NCBI RefSeq assembly: GCF_014930365.1 | Contig: NZ_JABXWI010000016.1 | Span: 1 to 64,000 of the forward strand | Reading direction: 5' to 3' | Length of the DNA: 64,000 nucleotides | From: Streptomyces caniscabiei | GTDB lineage: Bacteria > Actinomycetota > Actinomycetes > Streptomycetales > Streptomycetaceae | Shown here: piece after piece, positions 51,835 to 61,490 of the stretch | Numbering within the stretch: the first letter of the stretch is position 1 | Layout: every line of letters begins with the position of its first letter | The notes under the pieces: model-generated | The model's input: only the letters and a program-made list of their open reading frames with translations | What the model was told of the DNA's origin: nothing | Databases searched by the model: none | Translations under genes and position numbers: made by a program

Positions 51835-53331
51835 TTACTCGCCCGACGGTGCGGTCAGCGTGACGCCCAGACCGACCGGGGTGCCGAAGTTCGGGGTGCC
51901 GTCGGCGTTCCAGGTGAACTTCTGTGCCCGGGTGGACCGGTTCATGTCGCAGCCTCCGGAGGCGGAGTTGTTGGCGTGGTAGACCATCCAGTCCTCGGTC
52001 CCGTCGGGCGACTTGAAGAAGCCGTTGTGGCCTGGCCCGTACACGCCGTTGGCGTTGGACCGCTGGAAGACCGGGTTGGGGGACTTGACCCAGGAGGACG
52101 AGTTCAGCGGGTCGCCGCCGTTGTGGGTGAGCATGCCCAGCTTGTAGTCGGGTGTGGAGCAGTGGCTCGCCGAGTAGACGATGAAGGTCTTTCCGCCCCG
52201 CTGGAGCACCTCGGCGCCCTCGTTGACCGCGCCGCCCACCGTCTCCCAGCTGTAGGTCGGCGTGGACAGCACCCGGCGGGTGCCGCTCGCGGTCCACGGG
52301 TTGGACAGCGGCCGGATGAACATGGGCTGCGAGCCGTTGTAGTAGGTCCCCAACAGGTAGAGCCTCCCGTCGAGTTGCAGGATGCCGGGGTCCAGCTCCC
52401 AGGTGTTGTCCTGGGTCGGGTCGAGCAGGTCGGCCTTGAAGCTGTACGGGCCCATCGGGTCCGAGCCGGCGCTCTCCAGGACATGGATCCGCTGGGTGCC
52501 CAGGTCGAACGGCTCCCGGCCGGCCGTGTAGTAGAAGTACCAGCGCTTGCCGCCCGGTCCGTCGAGCAGATGGAACTCCGGCGCCCACATCGTGCCCGCC
52601 CCGTTGGGCCGGGTCAGGTTGAAGATCACCTGTTCCGTCGCGCCGGACAGCCCGGCCAGCGTGCTCGACCTGCGCATGGTGATCGTCGAGTTCCAGGTCG
52701 TGGTGGCGAGGTAGTAGAAGCCGTCGTGGTACGTCAGCCAGGGGTCGGGGCCGCGCGGGACCAGCGGGTTGGTGAACGTCTTCGGCGCGGTGCCGCCGCC
52801 GGTGAAGCCGGGCAGCCGCCACACCCTCCCGCTCGCGGTGGCGCACGGCAGCTGCACCAGGTTGGTGTCGGACGCCGACGAACCGCCGCTCGGCGTGACG
52901 CACTTGCCCGAGCCGACGGAGACCAGGTTGAAGGTCCTGTCCGTGCCGGAGACCGACACGGGGGTGAGCCGCCACTGCTGGTTGGCCGCGCCGTGGCAGG
53001 GCCACTGGATGATCGCGGCGTTGTCCGCCGTGGAGGCTCCGGACACATCGACGCACTGCCCGGACCGGGTGGTGATCGTGTAGACGTCGGACGTGCCCGC
53101 GACCGGGGCGAAGGAGAGGCTCTGGTTGGCCCCGCCGGCACAGGCGAGGGCCCTTAGCTGTGTCCCGTTCGTCGTCGAACCGCCGGGCAGGTCGACGCAG
53201 TTGCCGCCGTTCTGGTTCACGCCCGTCGAGGTGAAGGAGACGGCGGCGGCCGCCGGCTGGGGTGCCACGAGGAAGGCGACGGCCATGGCGATGGAGGCGA
53301 TGAGCGCGGACAGGGATCTGGAACGGGTCAC
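51835..53331 (-). CDS. Secreted GH43 glycosidase (arabinofuranosidase-like) with N-terminal ricin-type domain
   Basis: 498 residues from GTG 53331, which overlaps the upstream gene's stop (GTGA). Residues 1-30 are a signal peptide (SLSALIASIAMAVAFLVAPQ). Residues ~35-165 are a RICIN/CBM13 trefoil with repeats of the type GGNCVDLPGG and SGQCVDVSGA. The GH43 five-bladed propeller follows, with the three acids as Asp in RGPDPWLTYHDG, Asp in ELDPGIL and Glu in VNEGAEVL. Text such as TTTWNSTITMRRSSTLAGLS points to the arabinofuranosidase branch. It is exported and likely removes arabinose from plant polymers together with the coupled enzyme upstream and perhaps the exo-arabinanase at 1893. Confidence 0.92.
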   Translation of the reverse strand: MTRSRSLSALIASIAMAVAFLVAPQPAAAAVSFTSTGVNQNGGNCVDLPGGSTTNGTQLRALACAGGANQSLSFAPVAGTSDVYTITTRSGQCVDVSGASTADNAAIIQWPCHGAANQQWRLTPVSVSGTDRTFNLVSVGSGKCVTPSGGSSASDTNLVQLPCATASGRVWRLPGFTGGGTAPKTFTNPLVPRGPDPWLTYHDGFYYLATTTWNSTITMRRSSTLAGLSGATEQVIFNLTRPNGAGTMWAPEFHLLDGPGGKRWYFYYTAGREPFDLGTQRIHVLESAGSDPMGPYSFKADLLDPTQDNTWELDPGILQLDGRLYLLGTYYNGSQPMFIRPLSNPWTASGTRRVLSTPTYSWETVGGAVNEGAEVLQRGGKTFIVYSASHCSTPDYKLGMLTHNGGDPLNSSSWVKSPNPVFQRSNANGVYGPGHNGFFKSPDGTEDWMVYHANNSASGGCDMNRSTRAQKFTWNADGTPNFGTPVGLGVTLTAPSGE

Positions 53332-56300
53332 GGTCCGTACACCTTTGCTTCGAGGAGACCGACGGAGTTGGTGCCGTTGCCGGTGAGCAGCACCCGCAGC
53401 CGGGTGGTGCTCGTGGCGTCGAAGGAGACGGTGTTGTACTGGTTCCTGGCCAGCGGATAGCCACCGGCTCCCGGCACGTCCACGTAGGCGCTGCCGTTCC
53501 AGTACTGGAGCTTCCACGAGGCGGGCATGTCGATGCCCTGGTCGTCGTCGAAGAAGTACACCTCCGCCTTGTTCAGGGTCTTCGCCGACGGCCAGGTCAG
53601 CTCGGCCCACTGCTGTCCGGTCTCCGGCCAGGTCCCCCAGCGCGGGTTCACGGTGTCGTTGGACGACGGCGGGTCGATCCCGTCGTTGACGGCGGTGACG
53701 CTCTCCCAGGGCGAGGTGTACGACGCCGTCGCCGTGGCCGAGGCCGCCTGGTTGGCCGGTGGCTGGGCCCCGCCCCGGTTGAACACCTTGACCTCGGTGA
53801 GGCCCGTCTTCGCGCCGGAGGCGTGGGTGGCCAGGACCCGGATGCGCTGCGCGTTGACCGACGGGAACTGCACGCGGTTGTAGTTGGCCCGTGGCACTGT
53901 CGGGCTCTTCGTCTGGTCGGGGACGTTCACCCACGAACTGCCGTTGTAGTACTGGATGGTGTACGAGGAGGGTGCCCGGTAGGTGGTGTTCGCCGGGCGG
54001 CTGTCCTTGAAGTACAGGCGGACCTCGTTGAGCGTGCGTGTGGTGCCGAGGTTCAGCTCGTACCAGTCCTGGCTGTTGGCCGAGCCGCCCGCACCCCAGA
54101 AGGGCTCGTTGGTCGGAAGGCCGTCGACCGCGCCGGCGACACTGCTGCCGGAGCCGGTGTGGGAGGCGGAGACGGTCGCGCCGGCGGCGAGGTTGCTGAG
54201 GTCGGCGGTGAGGTCGACGCCCGCCTTGGCGAGCATGTCGACCAGCTGCGGGCTGTCCTGCACGACCTGGTTCGGCGCCTTCAGCCCGGACTTGGCGACA
54301 TGGTGGGTGACCGTGCCGCCGGTGGTGACGTCACCCGTGGCCGGGTCCCAGGTCAGGGGCACCAGCGAGTTGACCGTGGCCACCCGGTCGCCGTTGACGT
54401 AGACCGAGTAGCCCTCCGGGATGCCGGGGTAGCGCACCACGCCGTCGGCCGGGTCGTCCCAGACGACGGACAGGTCGGCGCCCCGGTAGCGGAGGTTGTT
54501 GACGGTGAAGTGGCTCCAGCCGATGTCGATCGGGGACAGCTCCACCTTCGCGTCGTTGCGCGGGCGCAGCCCGGCGACGTCCTCGATCACCGTCCAGTTG
54601 CTGCTGCCGAGGATGTTGTGGTGGATCCAGGAGCGGTAGTTGATCGAGCTGCCGTTCCAGTCGGCCCAGAACTCGTTGGCGTCGGGCCACTGGGTGTTGC
54701 CGCCGACGTACTGCGCCCAGGTGTTCCAGTACAGGAGCTTCTTGTAGTCGGTCGCGTTCATCCACGAGTTGGGGTAGTTGCGCAGCACCGACGAGTACAG
54801 GCGGAACTGCACGGTCGAGTTGATGGTGGAGAAGTTGTTGGAGCCCGGCTCCCCGGCGTCGGCCGCCGCCTTCTTGTCGACCTGGTTGGCCGTGTAGAAG
54901 GGGAAGATCGGGTACTGGGCGGGGTCGTCGTAGAGCCGCAGCGCCTGCCGGTACGTCGCGGTGTTCGGGACGGCGCCGACGGAGAACGGGTAGTAGTTGT
55001 TGATCTCCTTCCAGGGCACCCACTCGTCGGTCGACTTGAGCCGGTGCTCGAACAGTTGCCGGTTCGGGTTCCACAGCACGTTCACGATCGCGTCCTTGAT
55101 CTGGTTCGCGAGCGTGCGCATCTCGGTGGCCTTGGCCGTGTTGCCGGTGGCGTCGTACGCCTGCGCGGCGGCCAGCGCGCCGCTGTACTGGTAGGCGGAC
55201 TCGGCGCGGTCCATGTTGCCCGGCTTCCAGTGGAAGGAGACGGCGTCGGCGTCGTTGCCGGTCAGCGCGCCCCAGTCGTACTCGATCAGCTTGTTGTTGT
55301 CATGGTCGTAGTGCGCGAGCTGACCCTTCACGTCCCCCTCGGCGTACCGGGCGAGGCTGCCGGCGATGGCGGGCTGGCCGCCGTGGATCTGGTAGCTCTT
55401 CCACGCGGCCTCGGCGATGTACTGCGTGTAGCTGTTGGACCAGTTCTCCGGGTCGCCCGGGTTGTCGAGGAAGCGGCCGCCCTTCGACGTCTGGCCGACG
55501 CTCAGCCAGTCCCCGTACGCGTAGGCCGGGTTGCGCAGGTACTTGAGGTCGTCGATGTGCATCGGCTGGGTGAGTGCGATGGCGTTGTTGTAGCCGAGGA
55601 CGCCCTCGGTCGAGGTCGGGAACTGGAAGGTCTGCCCGGGGATGTCCGCGTCGAGGCTGTTGAAGCGCATCAGCCACCAGCGGTAGTAGATGTTCTTCTT
55701 GATCGCCGGCTCGGGCACGTCGATGTAGGGCACGTTCTGCGCCCACCACAGGTTGTAGGCCTTGACGTGGGTGGCGAACGCGGTGGCGGGCGAGTACCCG
55801 GCGTAGGCGCTGTACTCGGTCAGCGACTGCGGTATCTCGTCGGTGACGAAGCCCATCACCACCTTGGCCGTCACCGTGGCCCCGGCGGCGACGGTCACGG
55901 ACCGGTTCAGGCCGGCGTTGGAGACGGCGAAACCGTCGCCCGTGAGGCGCGGGCGGAGGGTGGTCAGGTTGTTGTAGGCATTGACCTGGCCGGTCAGCTC
56001 GCTGCCGCTTCCCGAGGTCGCGTACGGCGAGGTCGCCCGCAGCTGGAGCGTGGTGGACGCCGAACCGTTGTTCCTGATGGACAGGTTGGTCACGGCGACG
56101 TTGTTGTCGGTGATGAACTTCGTCTGGTCGACCGTGATCGAGCCGCTGGTGTGGACGCTCTTCCAGTGGCTGGGGGTCTGCCGCCGCTGGGCGACCTGCT
56201 CCGTGAAGGTGCCCGGGGTGATCGCCACCGTGTAGGCGCTGTTGTCGTTGATGCTCTCCCAGTAGGCGGACTTGCCGCCGAAACCGAGCTGGGCCGGGTT

Positions 56301-56618
56301 GTGCTCCTTCATGAACAGGGCCCGGCCGCGGCTCATCAGCCAGGACCCGGCCGGGTCGTTGCCGGTGCGGGCGAGCAGGCGGTCCATCCAGAAGTCCGTG
56401 CCCGAACTCTCCGCGTCGTAGATGGCCTTCATCATGTCGCCGGAGGTGTGGGCGACCGGTGGTGCCGGGATCGCGGGCCCGCCGAAGGTGGGGAACCCGA
56501 TGGTCTGCGCCGCCGCGGCCGGGGGAGCGGCGACGACGGAACATGCGCTGAGGGCCAGGGCGACGAGGAGACACCTCGTGCGCCGGCGTCGAACCAGGAG
56601 GACGTGCGGTCTTCTCAT
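53328..56618 (-). CDS. Secreted (alpha/alpha)6-barrel glycosidase (MGH1/GH63-like) with two discoidin-type carbohydrate-binding domains
   Basis: 1096 residues from ATG 56618 (AGGAAGC upstream). A signal peptide covers 1-37 (RRTRCLLVALALSACSVVAA). A beta-sandwich (HWKSVHTSGSITVDQTKFIT) precedes an (alpha/alpha)6 barrel with YRWWLMRFNSL, YIAEAAWKSYQIHG, SAYQYSGALAAAQAYDATGN and QWPDANEFWADWNGSSINYR. The C-terminus has two F5/8-type discoidin domains (DWYELNLGTTRTLNEVRLYF and QWAELTWPSAKTLNKAEVYF), which bind sugars. Glycosidase class is clear, substrate is not. The stop overlaps the GH43 start, so both are made together. The gene is preceded by a strong promoter. Confidence 0.88.
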   Translation of the reverse strand: MRRPHVLLVRRRRTRCLLVALALSACSVVAAPPAAAAQTIGFPTFGGPAIPAPPVAHTSGDMMKAIYDAESSGTDFWMDRLLARTGNDPAGSWLMSRGRALFMKEHNPAQLGFGGKSAYWESINDNSAYTVAITPGTFTEQVAQRRQTPSHWKSVHTSGSITVDQTKFITDNNVAVTNLSIRNNGSASTTLQLRATSPYATSGSGSELTGQVNAYNNLTTLRPRLTGDGFAVSNAGLNRSVTVAAGATVTAKVVMGFVTDEIPQSLTEYSAYAGYSPATAFATHVKAYNLWWAQNVPYIDVPEPAIKKNIYYRWWLMRFNSLDADIPGQTFQFPTSTEGVLGYNNAIALTQPMHIDDLKYLRNPAYAYGDWLSVGQTSKGGRFLDNPGDPENWSNSYTQYIAEAAWKSYQIHGGQPAIAGSLARYAEGDVKGQLAHYDHDNNKLIEYDWGALTGNDADAVSFHWKPGNMDRAESAYQYSGALAAAQAYDATGNTAKATEMRTLANQIKDAIVNVLWNPNRQLFEHRLKSTDEWVPWKEINNYYPFSVGAVPNTATYRQALRLYDDPAQYPIFPFYTANQVDKKAAADAGEPGSNNFSTINSTVQFRLYSSVLRNYPNSWMNATDYKKLLYWNTWAQYVGGNTQWPDANEFWADWNGSSINYRSWIHHNILGSSNWTVIEDVAGLRPRNDAKVELSPIDIGWSHFTVNNLRYRGADLSVVWDDPADGVVRYPGIPEGYSVYVNGDRVATVNSLVPLTWDPATGDVTTGGTVTHHVAKSGLKAPNQVVQDSPQLVDMLAKAGVDLTADLSNLAAGATVSASHTGSGSSVAGAVDGLPTNEPFWGAGGSANSQDWYELNLGTTRTLNEVRLYFKDSRPANTTYRAPSSYTIQYYNGSSWVNVPDQTKSPTVPRANYNRVQFPSVNAQRIRVLATHASGAKTGLTEVKVFNRGGAQPPANQAASATATASYTSPWESVTAVNDGIDPPSSNDTVNPRWGTWPETGQQWAELTWPSAKTLNKAEVYFFDDDQGIDMPASWKLQYWNGSAYVDVPGAGGYPLARNQYNTVSFDATSTTRLRVLLTGNGTNSVGLLEAKVYGP

Positions 56619-56694
56619 CGGAGGCTTCCTGTCCCGTTGACGACACGTGCGCGCGAACCGGGGAGTGCGGAAAAGCGACCTAAAAGGTTTTCGC

Positions 56695-56723
56695 AACGTA
56701 GGAGCGGGCTGTTGAAGTGTCAA
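56695..56723 (-). promoter_or_regulatory. Strong vegetative promoter for the glycosidase pair, with a candidate repressor site
   Basis: On the minus strand TTGACA (56723-56718), 17 bases and TACGTT (56700-56695) are near consensus. Just downstream, GCGAAAACCTTTTAGGTCGC (56694-56675 area) has the AAACCTTTT core often seen in LacI-family sites before sugar-induced genes. The predicted transcript starts inside it, so a repressor there would block initiation. Confidence 0.6.
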
Positions 56724-56825
56724 GGGAGGTGGAAGGGAGGCGAGTTCACGGGGAGCGCGGTTCAGGACACGCGGCTGTCGCCCGGGCGGCCGCCCACCGT
56801 CGCGGAAACCCTTTTCGGTCCGGGT

Positions 56826-57959
56826 TCAGTGGCGGGGCGACCGGCGGACCGTCAGGACGGCCACGTCGTCGTGCCGGCCGCCGCTGCCCGCGTACGCGCG
56901 GGCGTCCTCGTACAGCGCCCGGGGCAGGGCGGTGGGGGAGAGGTCGAGATGCTCGGCGAGGCGTTCGTCGACCGGGTAGAACGTGCCGTCGGCGGCCCGG
57001 GTCTCGGTGAGACCGTCCGTGCTCAGCAGCAGCGTCGCGCCCTCGGGGAACGCGAACCAGCCCACGATCGTGGGTTCCAGGGCCAGTTCGGCGAGGCCGA
57101 GCGGGACCCCGGAGTCCAGCGTGGCCGTCGTCACCGTGTTCTCGTGCAGCACGTGCGGCGGGATGTGCCCGCAGTTGACGGCCTGCACCTCCTCGCCGTG
57201 CGCGTCGATGCCGATCACGAGGGCGGTGACGAAACGCTCGTCGTCGCCGGTGTTCTCGGCGTAGGAGTTGTGCCGGACGACCGCCGCGTCCAGGGCGTCG
57301 ACGAGGGCGGTGAGCGTGGGCTCGCGATGGGCGGCCTCGCGGAAGGTGCCGATGACGGCGAACGCGGCGCCCACGGCGGCCAGTCCCTTGCCCTGGACGT
57401 CTCCGATCAGCACCCGGGTCCCCCAGGGGGAGGACACGACGTCGTAGATGTCCCCGCCGACCAGCCGGTCCTCCTGGAGGGGCTCGTAGACACCGTTGAC
57501 CAGGACGTCCTCGGTCAGCAGCGGCAGGGGGTGGAGGATGTGCCGCTGCATGGCCGCCGCCGTGGAACGCAGCCGGAACATCTCGTGCTCGCGCCGGATC
57601 CGCCGGTGGCAGGCGTACACCGACGCCACACCCAGGGCGAGGGTGAGCAGCACCAGCAGGAGCCGGTCGAGCCACCGGTCGCCGTCGACGTTGCGCACCA
57701 CCGCCGTGGTGGTGACGACGAGCGTGGTCCACCCGGCGACGAACGCCGTCTGCCGGACCGTGCACAGCGCCGACGCCGTGCCCGGCAGGAACACCAGGAG
57801 CCCGAGCAGCCACACCTCGGACCGGGACAGCACCCCGAGCGCCTCCACCAGGGCGGTGACCGCCAGCACGCCGAGGACCAGTGCGGCGTCGCGGGGCGGC
57901 TCGATGGCCCCGAAGGCGTCGTCGGCCTCGACAGGTCTCTTCCGGCGGCTACCGGCCAT
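56826..57959 (-). CDS. Membrane-anchored PP2C (SpoIIE/RsbU-type) serine phosphatase, second copy
   Basis: 377 residues from ATG 57959 (GGGAG five bases upstream). Residues ~30-125 hold four or so membrane segments (DAALVLGVLAVTALVEALGV, LLLVLLTLALGVASVYAC). The catalytic part has VGGDIYDVVSS, VLIGDVQGKGLAAVGAAFAV, AVNCGHIPPHVL and LLLSTDGLTETR, ending HDDVAVLTV. Same architecture as the phosphatase at 14542-15765, sharing phrases such as 'FREAA' and 'GKGL.AVG.A'. It should dephosphorylate an anti-anti-sigma factor elsewhere in the genome. No sensor domain is evident outside the membrane part. Confidence 0.92.
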   Translation of the reverse strand: MAGSRRKRPVEADDAFGAIEPPRDAALVLGVLAVTALVEALGVLSRSEVWLLGLLVFLPGTASALCTVRQTAFVAGWTTLVVTTTAVVRNVDGDRWLDRLLLVLLTLALGVASVYACHRRIRREHEMFRLRSTAAAMQRHILHPLPLLTEDVLVNGVYEPLQEDRLVGGDIYDVVSSPWGTRVLIGDVQGKGLAAVGAAFAVIGTFREAAHREPTLTALVDALDAAVVRHNSYAENTGDDERFVTALVIGIDAHGEEVQAVNCGHIPPHVLHENTVTTATLDSGVPLGLAELALEPTIVGWFAFPEGATLLLSTDGLTETRAADGTFYPVDERLAEHLDLSPTALPRALYEDARAYAGSGGRHDDVAVLTVRRSPRH

Positions 57960-58009
57960 GCGGACTCCCGGGCAGATCGTGCTCTCCCCGTACGGTAAGC
58001 CGGGTCCTG

Positions 58010-58636
58010 TCACGTGCGGGAACCGCCCCGCCGAAGCGGCCGGAGCCGGGGAGCGACACGCACCTTCGGCCCGTCCCCGGCCCCGGGCGGGCGCTCACCG
58101 GCGAGCACCGGGCCGACCTCGTCGAGGGACACCGTGGCGGCGACGAGCGGTCGGGGGGTGATCCGTGCCGTCGGCGTACGGCGTACGGTGGCGGCGAGGC
58201 CGGGGAGGCGGCGAGGACGCCGACGGCCGTGACGTCCTGTGGTTCTCGAGGACGAGCGCGCGGGTGTCGATCCGGCTGGCCCGGCGGCCGGCCCGACGGA
58301 GACGACGCGGCCGCCCGGCTCCGCCAACTCCAGCGCGCGGTCCGGCAGATGGGCGGCGTTCGTGGCGTCGACGACGGCGTCGAAGGGGATGTCCAGGACG
58401 GAGCCCTCCGTCCAGGCGCGGCCGAAGCCCAGACCGCGGTCGAAGCCCAGACCGCGGGCGAAGGCTGGCGAGGCGGCGTCCCGGCCCATGAGGTGGACCT
58501 CCGTGCCCGCGGCCCGCAGGATCAGCGCGACCAGCAGGCCGAGCGTCCCCGGGCCCAGGGCCGGGACCCGGTCGCCCGGCCGGGTCGCGGCCGCCTCCGC
58601 CGCGCGCAGGGCGTGCAGGGACGTCCGGTACGGCGA
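58010..58636 (-). pseudogene. Remnant of a zinc-type (MDR) alcohol dehydrogenase
   Basis: One frame reads LHALRAAEAAATRPGDRVPA, then LGPGTLGLLVALILRAAGTE, then FDAVVDATNAAHLPDRALEL and GGRVVSVG, the cofactor domain of medium-chain dehydrogenases. The continuation RIDTRALVLENHR is in a second frame, TAVGVLAASPA in a third, and LVAATVSLDEVGPVLAGE returns to the first. At least two frameshifts and loss of the N-terminal catalytic zinc half make it dead. A 15-base repeat (GLGFDRGLGF region) is an extra lesion. Confidence 0.8.
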
Positions 58637-58785
58637 GTCGCTCCGCCAGGGCCCCGCCAGACCTCGCCGTGTACCGACCTCCGGACGCCGCTCGCAGACG
58701 CGTGCGGCGCGCAGGCAGCGGGAAACGCTGGGATGCTGAACGAGGAGCACTGCCCGCGCTCCGCCGACCGAGGGTGGTGAAAGCC

Positions 58786-61482
58786 ATGGTGAGGTCCGGG
58801 GAGAGAGGTTCGGGGCCGGCCGACCGCCGTGCCGATCCCCAGGGCGACCCGTTCCTGCCCACCCGGTTCGCCGTGCCGGCCCGGCCCGCCACGTTCCTGC
58901 GGCGCGAGCGTCTGGTCGGCCACCTCGACCACGCCCTCGCGACGCCGCTGACCGTGGTCAACGGGGCCGCGGGCGCCGGCAAGACCCTACTGGTCGCCGA
59001 CTGGGCGGCCCGGCGGGACCGGCCGGTCGCCTGGCTGACCACCGAGGCCGGCGACCAGGGCCCCGGCATGTTCTGGGCGTACCTCCTCCAGGCCCTGCGC
59101 GCCGCCGGTGTGCCCCTGCCGGCCGGCATCGGCTGCCCGGCCGACGCCGGCCGCGTGGACCGCACCCTGCTCACGCGGCTCGCCGCCGAACTGGGCGCCC
59201 AGGACCCGCCCGTGATCGTGGTGCTCGACGAGTACGACCGGGTGACCGCCCCGGAGATCGCGAATCAGCTGGAGTTCGTCCTGCACCACGCCGCCTCCGG
59301 CGTCCGCCTGATCCTCGTCACCCGCACCGAACCGCTGCTGCCGCTGCACCGCCACCGGACGGCGGGCGACATCACGGAGATCAGGAACGCCGAACTCGCC
59401 TTCACCCCCGAGGAGGCCGCCGTCCTGCTGGACCTGCACGGCCTGCGGCTCCCGGTACCCGTCGCGGAGGCGCTCGTGGAGCGCACCCGGGGGTGGGCGG
59501 CCGGTCTGCGGCTGTGCGCGCTGGCCGCCCGCGAGACCCCGGACCCCGAGACCTACCTCAAACAGTTCGAGGCGGAACGCACGGCGGTCGCCGACTTCCT
59601 CCTCGCGGAGGTGCTCGAACGGCAGAGCCCCGAGACACAGGACCTCCTCCTGAGGGTCAGCGTCCTGGAAAGGTTCCGCCCCGAGCTGGCCGACGCGCTC
59701 ACCGGACGCGCCGACGCCGAGGCCATCCTGACCGCGCTGCACCGGGGGAACGCGTTCGTCGAGGACCTGGGGCACGCCTGGTACCGCCTGCACCCCCTCT
59801 TCGCCGAGATCCTCCGCGCCCATCTGCGGATGCGCGACCCCGGCCTGGAACCCGAGCTCCACCGCCGCGCCGCACAGTGGCTGCGCCGCTCGGGAATGCT
59901 CGCGGAGGCGCTCGGCCACGGCGCCGCCGCGGGCGACTGGGAGTTCACCGCGGGCGCCCTCGTCGACGACCTCGCCCTCGGCCAGCTCTTCACCGGCCTG
60001 CGCTCCGACGACCTCACCGACCTGTTCTCCCGGATGGACCCCGAGACCACGAGCCCCGCCACGGACCTCGTACGGGCGGCCCGCGAGTTCTCCCGCTGCG
60101 AACTCGACCGGGGCCTGACCCATCTGCGGCACGCGGAACGGAGCCTGGCGGGGGAGGAGGACCGGGCGCGGGAGCGGGACGAACCGGGGCCGGCGGCCGC
60201 CCGGCTGAGCTGTCTGCTGCTGGAGACGCTGGCGGCCCGGCTCACCGGCTCACCGGGCCGGGCGGAACAGGCCGCCGACACCGCCGAGCGGCTGCGCGAA
60301 CAGGTCCCCGCCCACCTCCTCGACCGGCACCCCGAACTGACCGCCCTGCTCCTCGCCCATCTGGGCTCCACCCGCCTGTGGGCCGGACACCTGGAGGAGG
60401 CGCGTGCCGCCCTCTCCCTGGTCGCCGAGGGCTCCGACGGCGTGTCGACCGCGCTGCCCCGCGAGGACTCCCTCGGCCGGCTGGCCCTCATCGACTATCT
60501 GAACGGCTGGCTCGGCCGGGCGGAACGCAAGGCCATGGCGGCGCTGACCGTCTCCGAGCGGTACAGCCTGCCGCAGCCGTCCGGCTTCGGCGTCGCACGG
60601 CTCGTCCTCGCGGCCGTCGCCGTCGACCGGGGCGAGCTGCGGCTGGCCCGCGCCCACCTCGACGCGGCGGCGGACGCCCGGCCCGCGATGCGGGACCCCG
60701 TGACCGAGGCCGGCCGCGCCCTCGCCACCGCCCGGCTGCTGCTGGCCCGCGGCGACACCCGGGCCGCCCTGGCGGCGGCCGAACCGGCCGTGGCCGCCGA
60801 CGTCGCCTCGCCCTGGGCGGAGGGGAACACGGCCCTGGTCGCCTCCGCCGCCCACCTGGCGCGGGGCCGCCCCGAGGCCGCCGCCGAACTGCTGCACGCC
60901 GTGCCGGGCCACCAGCCGGTGTGCGCGGTGGGCGAGGCCCGCGCCCGCCTGGCGGCGGGCACACCCCTCGTGGCGATCGAACTGCTGGACGGACTGCACC
61001 CGGAGAGCCCCACCGGCCCCGCGGTGACCGTACGGGCCCTGCTCGTCCGCGCCGAGGCCGCGCACGCCATGGGCGACCCGGCCGCCGTGCGCAGGCTCGT
61101 CGCGCAGGCCCTCCACGAGGCCCGGCGCGAGCGGCTGCGCCGACCCTTCGCCGAAGCCGGCGCATGGCTCCGGCCGCTCCTCGACGCCGCCCCGCTGAGG
61201 GGCCTCGCGGCCGGCTGGCTCACCCCCGAACCCGCCGGGACGCCGTCGCCCGCCGGGCCGCCCCGGCCCGAGGACCGGCCGCCCGTGGTGGAGGAGCTGA
61301 GCGGCCGCGAACGGGATGTGCTGCGGGGCCTGGACCGGATGATGTCCACCGAGGAGATCGCCGCCGATCTGTGCCTGTCCGTCAACACCGTCAAGACCCA
61401 CCTCAAGAGCGTCTTCCGCAAGCTCGCGGTCAACCGCCGCAACGACGCCGTACGCCGTGCCCGCGAGCTGCGTCTGCTCTGA
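58786..61482 (+). CDS. LAL/MalT-type LuxR-family transcriptional regulator
   Basis: 898 residues from ATG 58786. Walker A is GAAGAGKT at ~60-67 and Walker B VIVVLDEYDRV; this is the STAND/MalT NTPase with RIRNAELAFTPEEAA-like and GWAAGLRLCALAARE segments, then a long TPR-like region, and a C-terminal LuxR helix-turn-helix (ELSGRERDVLRGLDRMMSTE, IAADLCLSVNTVKTHLKSVF). LAL regulators bind an inducer through the repeats and ATP through the NTPase and activate target operons. It converges on the NRPS gene with eight bases between stops, so it may regulate that cluster, although convergent placement is weak evidence. Confidence 0.93.
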   Translation: MVRSGERGSGPADRRADPQGDPFLPTRFAVPARPATFLRRERLVGHLDHALATPLTVVNGAAGAGKTLLVADWAARRDRPVAWLTTEAGDQGPGMFWAYLLQALRAAGVPLPAGIGCPADAGRVDRTLLTRLAAELGAQDPPVIVVLDEYDRVTAPEIANQLEFVLHHAASGVRLILVTRTEPLLPLHRHRTAGDITEIRNAELAFTPEEAAVLLDLHGLRLPVPVAEALVERTRGWAAGLRLCALAARETPDPETYLKQFEAERTAVADFLLAEVLERQSPETQDLLLRVSVLERFRPELADALTGRADAEAILTALHRGNAFVEDLGHAWYRLHPLFAEILRAHLRMRDPGLEPELHRRAAQWLRRSGMLAEALGHGAAAGDWEFTAGALVDDLALGQLFTGLRSDDLTDLFSRMDPETTSPATDLVRAAREFSRCELDRGLTHLRHAERSLAGEEDRARERDEPGPAAARLSCLLLETLAARLTGSPGRAEQAADTAERLREQVPAHLLDRHPELTALLLAHLGSTRLWAGHLEEARAALSLVAEGSDGVSTALPREDSLGRLALIDYLNGWLGRAERKAMAALTVSERYSLPQPSGFGVARLVLAAVAVDRGELRLARAHLDAAADARPAMRDPVTEAGRALATARLLLARGDTRAALAAAEPAVAADVASPWAEGNTALVASAAHLARGRPEAAAELLHAVPGHQPVCAVGEARARLAAGTPLVAIELLDGLHPESPTGPAVTVRALLVRAEAAHAMGDPAAVRRLVAQALHEARRERLRRPFAEAGAWLRPLLDAAPLRGLAAGWLTPEPAGTPSPAGPPRPEDRPPVVEELSGRERDVLRGLDRMMSTEEIAADLCLSVNTVKTHLKSVFRKLAVNRRNDAVRRARELRLL

Positions 61483-61490
61483 CTCCCGGG

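Noticed and set aside
58669..58785. Upstream extension of the LuxR-family gene
   Set aside because: The 39 extra residues are arginine-rich with no family similarity and no ribosome-binding site; the frame is simply open over the remnant of the dehydrogenase gene.
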